NCBI GenBank assembly: GCA_033065855.1
Contig: JAVXUO010000785.1
Span: 1 to 64,000 of the forward strand
Direction of reading: 5' to 3'
Source of the DNA: Escallonia rubra
Lineage: Eukaryota; Streptophyta; Magnoliopsida; Escalloniales; Escalloniaceae
DNA: 64,000 nt
The notes below the pieces were generated by a model. The model did no database searches. It was not told the origin of the DNA and worked only from the letters and a program-made list of their open reading frames with translations. Below are positions 58,696 to 64,000 of the stretch, in pieces (position 1 is the first letter of the stretch; every line of letters begins with the position of its first letter). Both the position numbers and the translations under genes were made by a program.

Positions 58696-61600
58696 GAGTA
58701 CCTTGGGTAAATTTACCAAATATATGCGACTAGCTATAAGAGGTTATTGAACCCTATAGAAGCAACAAACTGGATTAGCAAAATTGAGAAAATTTTGAGC
58801 AACTGATTGTACTAAGCGACAAAAAGATTGAATTTGTTGTATATAAATTGAGAAGGGAGGCCGATCAGGGGTGGAAAATGGTAGCGAAGAGTCCAACTCA
58901 CCAGCAATTGATTGATATCACTTGGGAACAGTTTGGGGAATTATTTTCGACCGGTATTTGTACGAGATTTTATGAATAGATGTTAAAGGAATTTTTTCAA
59001 TGTGACGCAAGCAGATCAGGAATCGTTAAAATAATTTGGAAATGAGGATTGTTGTCTCGCTAGATTTGCAGTAAGGATGTTACTGACGGAGGCAGATAGA
59101 TGCCAGAAGTCTGAGTGGGGGCATAGGCCTGAACTGAGAGATAGAGTGATCCCAGCTCGATTGAGGAGCTATATGGAATATTTTTATTTGGCATGTGTTT
59201 TGGAACAACCTAAGTCTGACAATGGAGGAAGGTATGAGTAAACACAGGGTGGATAGAAGAGAGATAAGTAAGAATTTTCCAAGAATAGATTTATAGGAGC
59301 TGACAGTCGTCAGCAAAAAGTTTTTTTTTTAAGTCAGCATAGCACGGTGCCCAAGGTTAATGGTTGAGGCAGAATCAGGGATTCAGGTCTACTTCGGCGC
59401 AGTGATATTGAGATCTAGATGGAGTTCTGAAATTCGATCACGGCATGATATGGGATTTAGGGGAGTGCAGGGTGTAAGCGCTTGATTATCTCAGAGTACT
59501 AGAGTTGGACCATCGCTGAGTTTCAGAGTTTGACCTACATAAAGTACTGATCAGGGTGGCAGGTCAGCATTTTCGGCCACCCCATATGTCAATTATGGAA
59601 GAAGTTAGGATGGTGAGTTATGCTATGGATTGACTGGATGATGTTTTAGGCATGGCAATGTGGGGCCGTAAGTTCGAAACTGTCCATTTATGAGAAATAA
59701 TCAGTCCACTTTTTGTCGTGCACGTATTGCTAGTGTAACAGGGAGCAGCGTTCCTTGTCAAGGAAGAAGACAAGGCCGCAGGGCCAGACCCAGCAGTCTC
59801 AGGTCCCGTAGGGCAGAGGCCCAGATCATCAGCTAGGTTTTATCCAATGTCTGTTCAGGATGTTGCTACATCCGGTGACGTGGTGTCAGGTACACTACAG
59901 GTTAAACCATGAGATGCTTGTATATTGTTTGATTCTAGAGCATCATATTATTTGGTATCTCTTACTCTGGGAACTGATCTTGTGATTAGTACTCCGTTGG
60001 GAGAGTCTTTGACTGTTTTGCAATTCTATGTGATTATACTGTCTATGTTGGGATCAGATGCTTCTATGGATGTAATATCCCAAACTTTGGGAGCCGTTAA
60101 AAATAACCATTCGTGATCTGAAAAATAAACAGACATTAAAGTTGAGTAATGCTCGGGCATTAGTAGTGCATAGGAGCATAAAAAGATTTCGAGGCAAAAA
60201 TGTAATTTTCAAAATTTTGGGGGGCATAAATGTATATTATGGTTTTAGTGATGAAAAATGATGAAGTGAGTGATAGTATATGTTTTAGTGACATTTAGTT
60301 AAATTAATAAGGATTAGAAATTTTTTGGGACTTAAATGCAATTATATGAATTTTGGGGGGCTATTTTGCAATTTTTTAGAATTACGCCTTATGTGTGAAA
60401 TTTCAAAAACTACTTGCTTCAAATGATGCCACCTCTTCCTTGTTTTATCTGATGATGCATGACATAAAATTATAAAGTATTGTTGGATAAGATTGGTGAA
60501 GGAAATTATAAAAGAAATTGTGGGGTGGAAAATGCAATTAAAGAAAATTATGAACAGAGCGTAAACAGTAACCATGAAGAACACATAAATAGGGAGGGAA
60601 AAAGAGAAGAAAGAAAGAAGAGACGAGAGAAATTCGTGCAATGAGAGAAAGGAAAGAGGAAAAAAGGATTGGGAAAAACTTCCAAGGGTAAAAAATTTCA
60701 CTTATGGTGTTGATTTTAGTGTGTGTTTGGAAGATTTAGTATGTGTTCGTCGGGTTTAGGGATTTGATTCGAATGGTATGTGTTCAATTGTGTGTAATTT
60801 ATGTATATAATTTGGGTTAGGGCATTAACAATTGGATTGTAATGAGTTTAATTGATTTAAGATAAGTTATTGAGGGAATACATGTGTGATTGTGGGATGA
60901 GAATACCCAGATAGGCAGCTGATTGAATGAGGAAGAAGACATGTGTTTGTGCTCAAGATGTGATAGTGTGTGTTCGAATTTGAACAGTAGATGTAATCGT
61001 CGCTAAAAGTGAAGATTTAATAAACAGTTTGTTAACCCTACGGTTATCTTTTTGGTTTCACAGTTTTTAATCCAAAATTTAAAAATAGTTAGGATCTGAT
61101 TTAGCCAAAGTACAAAAAAGAGACCTTAGTTGAGACCTACATTGTGGAAAATTTTCGAATTTTTTCGAGGTCAGGAAAGGGGTTAACCGATGCGAAAATT
61201 TTGAAACTTTATAGTGAAATTTAAAATATCAAACTACAACGGTTTCATGCAAAAAATTTATGAGAATCCTAAGATTCTGGGAAGTTCTATTTTCCAAAAT
61301 TTTGGGTCATTCCGAAGTCGTTTGCTATTTTTGGCCAAACAGGCTTTTAAGCTCTCGATTCGGACACCGGTTCAGAATTTTTGGGCGAAAATTCACTAAA
61401 ATACTTTTTAGCCCAAAAATGACTTTAGGATGTTTAAAATACCATTTTAAGATGTACTTAGAATTTTTTTCCGGTACCGGAAACCCCCAGGGGTATTTTG
61501 GTAATTATCCCCCCAAGGGGGCATTTTGGTAATTTTACCTGTAAAAGGTATTTTTACATAAATTCACATACGGGAAGGCCGTTTGGGTGATTTAAGTCCG

Positions 61601-64000
61601 AGAGGGGCATTTTGATAATTTTACAGCTAAGGGCATTTTGGTAATTTTACATCCGAGGTGAAGGAGGTTCATTTTTAGAGTAGGGGTGAGTCCGTATTAA
61701 CTTATAATATTATACTATAGGCAGTGTTCTAATGACTCAATTATTCTGTTTAGGTTAAAGCTAAAGACTTCTGGTTAAGATAAGCTAGCTGCGGATCCAG
61801 GTAAGAGATTTTATCTGAACCCTGGGTAAGAACTTTCGTCCGAACCCTTATTTTGATAACTCGTACTCGTAAGTACTCATTTGATTTACTTAGGACTAAT
61901 GTCGAACTCTGGGGTATGAATTGAGATCAACATGTTATTGCCCAAGAAACCCCAATATTGAACCTGAATCGGTTATTTGGAAATCTTGTGTTGCTCGTCT
62001 GTTATTGCTTGCTAAGCAAATTTGATAATCGTATATTATTATGAGTTTTCATCGCTATTCGTTTGGACTCTATTATGTTGATACAAGTTGCATTACTTGC
62101 CTTAAAAACCTTTCATTGAGCCTTAAAATGTTTATAGAAACTCTTATCGATGCTTATTATCTATTACCCATTGAGCATTGAATAACATGTTGTATTATTG
62201 AATTGTTGTCATTCTGTACATTGACACGAGATTGTGCATTGGTGTGGGCTAGTACCTTAACAGACTAGTCGGTGTATTTGTGATTGTCTGCATCGTATCT
62301 AAAAAATTTCTTTGATATCTGATCGAACTTGTTATGATTCTTTTGAAACTCTTAAAATTTTATTTTGAATTGCATCTGTGAATTATTTCGTAATGTCTAT
62401 GTATCGGAGGATTTGGTGTGTATTGGTGTGGGCAGAAATGATTGGAAAATATATCTGAATGATTTGTGCTTGTGTTGAAATCCCTTAAGAAATAATTTCG
62501 TTGTACTTTGGAAATGATGACTTTGGAAGTGATCTTTTACTGATCATTTGGAAATCATCGTAATTCTTATTGTTATTTTGGTATCTATTTATGAGGAATT
62601 TTGATTGTTTTGGAAATCATTGAGCTCTTCAAATTGTTTGAGGTATTTCAGAAATCATCGTCAGTTGGATTCTTTGGAGTCGTTTGGTAATTCTTTTTTG
62701 TAGTCCTTGTACGACCTTACTGAGTTCTCAAAAGCTCACCCTTCGTTTAACTCCCTTCTGCAGGTGACGAACAATTGTCGCATGTTCAGGAATGAGTTAG
62801 AGTCTGTGTGAGATTCCGATGAGCCCATCACTACTGGGTAATATGACCCCTGCGCGGGTCTGTACTGTCAATTCATTCTATCAGGACTCCAATTATTGAG
62901 AACCTAGGTTTTAATAGTTAAGTTTGAGCAGTTATTGTAATCTTGTATTTTAAGGAATTTGGATTAGGGTTGGATCAGATGCTTTAAAGTATGTGGTAGT
63001 GAACAGGATCTGACAGGTTTGATGTGATCCGGTAGGTTAACGATCTGGGAATTCAGGGCGGTGGAGTTCCAGATTTTCGGGGCTGTTACAATGGACCTCA
63101 TTCCATTTTTGTTGTTCAGGATTTCGATATCATACTAGGTATGAATTGGTGATTTGCTAATCATGCATCCGTGTATTATCAGGAGAAACTCTAGTAGTGT
63201 TTGAAAGTTTGTAAGGTTTGAGTAGTAGTTAAGTTGGTGATTTGCTTTATGAGTGAGAATGGTGCTGTTGAGGAATGACTGGTGTTAAGTCTGAAACTTT
63301 GGTTTGAGAGTACAATAAGAAATTTGGAATTATACTCTGTCATTTAGTTTATTCCCTTGAATATTGAACTCAATTGTGACTTAATAGAATGCTAATATGC
63401 TCTGAGACGTCAGAAAAGATGTCATTCTTATTGAGTCATCTTAATTTTTTCTGGATATTTATCTGCTTCTATCGAATTTATTTGGACTTGACAGGATAAT
63501 ATATGATCCACTAGCCATAGAGAAGCTACAAATTCTCTTAAAGACCGATAACCTTTACTGATTGTAATTGCTTCGAGTCATTGGGTTAACTTTTCTTCAT
63601 CAAACCTACACCATTGTTTCTGTACTCATCGCTTTCTGAAATGTTGTATCTTTGCATTGTGAATATCGAGAGCTAATAGATATGGTTTTGTTAAAGATTT
63701 TCTCGTTTTAATTGTCTGATTACAATTCTTGTTATCATTTGAACCCTAAATACTTGACCGAGATATTTGTTTGTGTGATTAATGCTAAATGATTTGATGT
63801 GTAACCATCTGTGTTTCTTTGTGATTGGTATTTGCTTCATACGTACCGAAATGGTAACATGTTATATTTGCTGCTTGTGGTTAATTTGGTTATCAGTTCT
63901 ACTGTATTTTATTTCCAGATGATCTGGAAATTGACAATATGTTGAGTACGTATATCTTTACCTGATTTAGGATTTGCATAGTTTCATTTGCCCTAATATG
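58696..64000 (+). mobile_element. Tekay-type gag-protease fossil with nested solo LTR
   Basis: Plus strand. The gag region is about 58740-59560 (for example GLRPELRERV-like and RSYMEYFYLAC segments). The protease region is interrupted by the solo LTR at 60071-63090: VLFDSRASYYLVSL-like sequence lies before it and DFDIILGMNW after it. From about 63285 a non-coding interior matches 36230-36960. No reverse transcriptase is seen before the window ends. Broken at several points. Confidence 0.75.
60071..63090 (+). mobile_element. Solo LTR, Tekay-like, inside the protease region
   Basis: 3,020 bp from TGTAATATCCCAAAC to CGGGGCTGTTACA, with a perfect duplication ATGGA (60066-60070, 63091-63095). It is the most complete copy of this LTR family here and the reference for the others. 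It contains the LTR box (about 62711-62740) and degenerate copies of GGGCATTTTGGTAATTTTAC (61490-61660). Confidence 0.93.

Noticed and set aside
1-64000. Host genes, tRNA, rRNA, CRISPR arrays
   Set aside because: None supported. All recognisable proteins belong to transposable elements, and direct repeats lack the regular spacer pattern of CRISPR arrays.

Overview
This is a gene-poor, repeat-dominated stretch of a flowering-plant (probably eudicot) nuclear genome. It is AT-rich with many microsatellites. Every protein-like sequence I recognise belongs to a plant transposable element: Tat- and Tekay-type Ty3/Gypsy LTR elements, a CACTA (En/Spm) transposon, hAT, MULE-type and PIF/Harbinger elements, a Stowaway-like MITE, an L1 LINE and a plant-mobile-domain/Ulp1 element. 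I found no convincing host gene, tRNA, rRNA or CRISPR array. The LTR elements are treated as fossils: named and bounded only.

Layout. 1-5642: small elements, namely a MULE-like terminal-inverted-repeat (TIR) element (984-1884), a hAT-like element (2334-3166) and one copy (4239-4698) of a short family seen again at 43200-43673. 5643-15936: a structurally whole Tat-lineage LTR element on the minus strand. It has 422-bp LTRs, the target duplication ATAAC, dual RNase H, an antisense gene that appears to carry its own promoter, and a 26-bp minisatellite. 15975-18091: a solo LTR. 18092-21240: CA-rich DNA and two minisatellites. 21240-24240: LTR end, primer-binding site, repeat-rich leader and gag of a second Tat/Ogre-like fossil. 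About 24600-31617: a decayed CACTA element with a TNP2-type gene, a second En/Spm gene and a subterminal GCGACGGA repeat array.

31679-44901: nested wreckage made of a Tat LTR, a Tekay-type fossil with a solo LTR inside its gag, an opposed Tekay LTR, and a minus-strand Tat LTR containing the second copy of the short family. 45208-47105: two long alternating purine/pyrimidine tracts flank a Stowaway-like MITE and an L1 fragment. 47195-51547: the most interesting element. It encodes plant mobile domain (PMD) exons, a five-fold 14-codon repeat and a Ulp1-type cysteine protease with a visible His-Asp-Cys triad. Four copies of a roughly 21-bp palindrome lie at each end, and no transposase is visible. 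51548-64000: a Tekay LTR interrupted by a PIF/Harbinger-type element, a hAT transposase tail, a gag piece with a 220-bp tandem duplication, and a gag-protease fossil with a solo LTR inside its protease.

The genes do not form a host pathway. The window is a record of successive insertions and solo-LTR recombination, and target duplications allow much of the insertion order to be read. All boundaries and family calls come from reading the sequence by eye; no database search was run.
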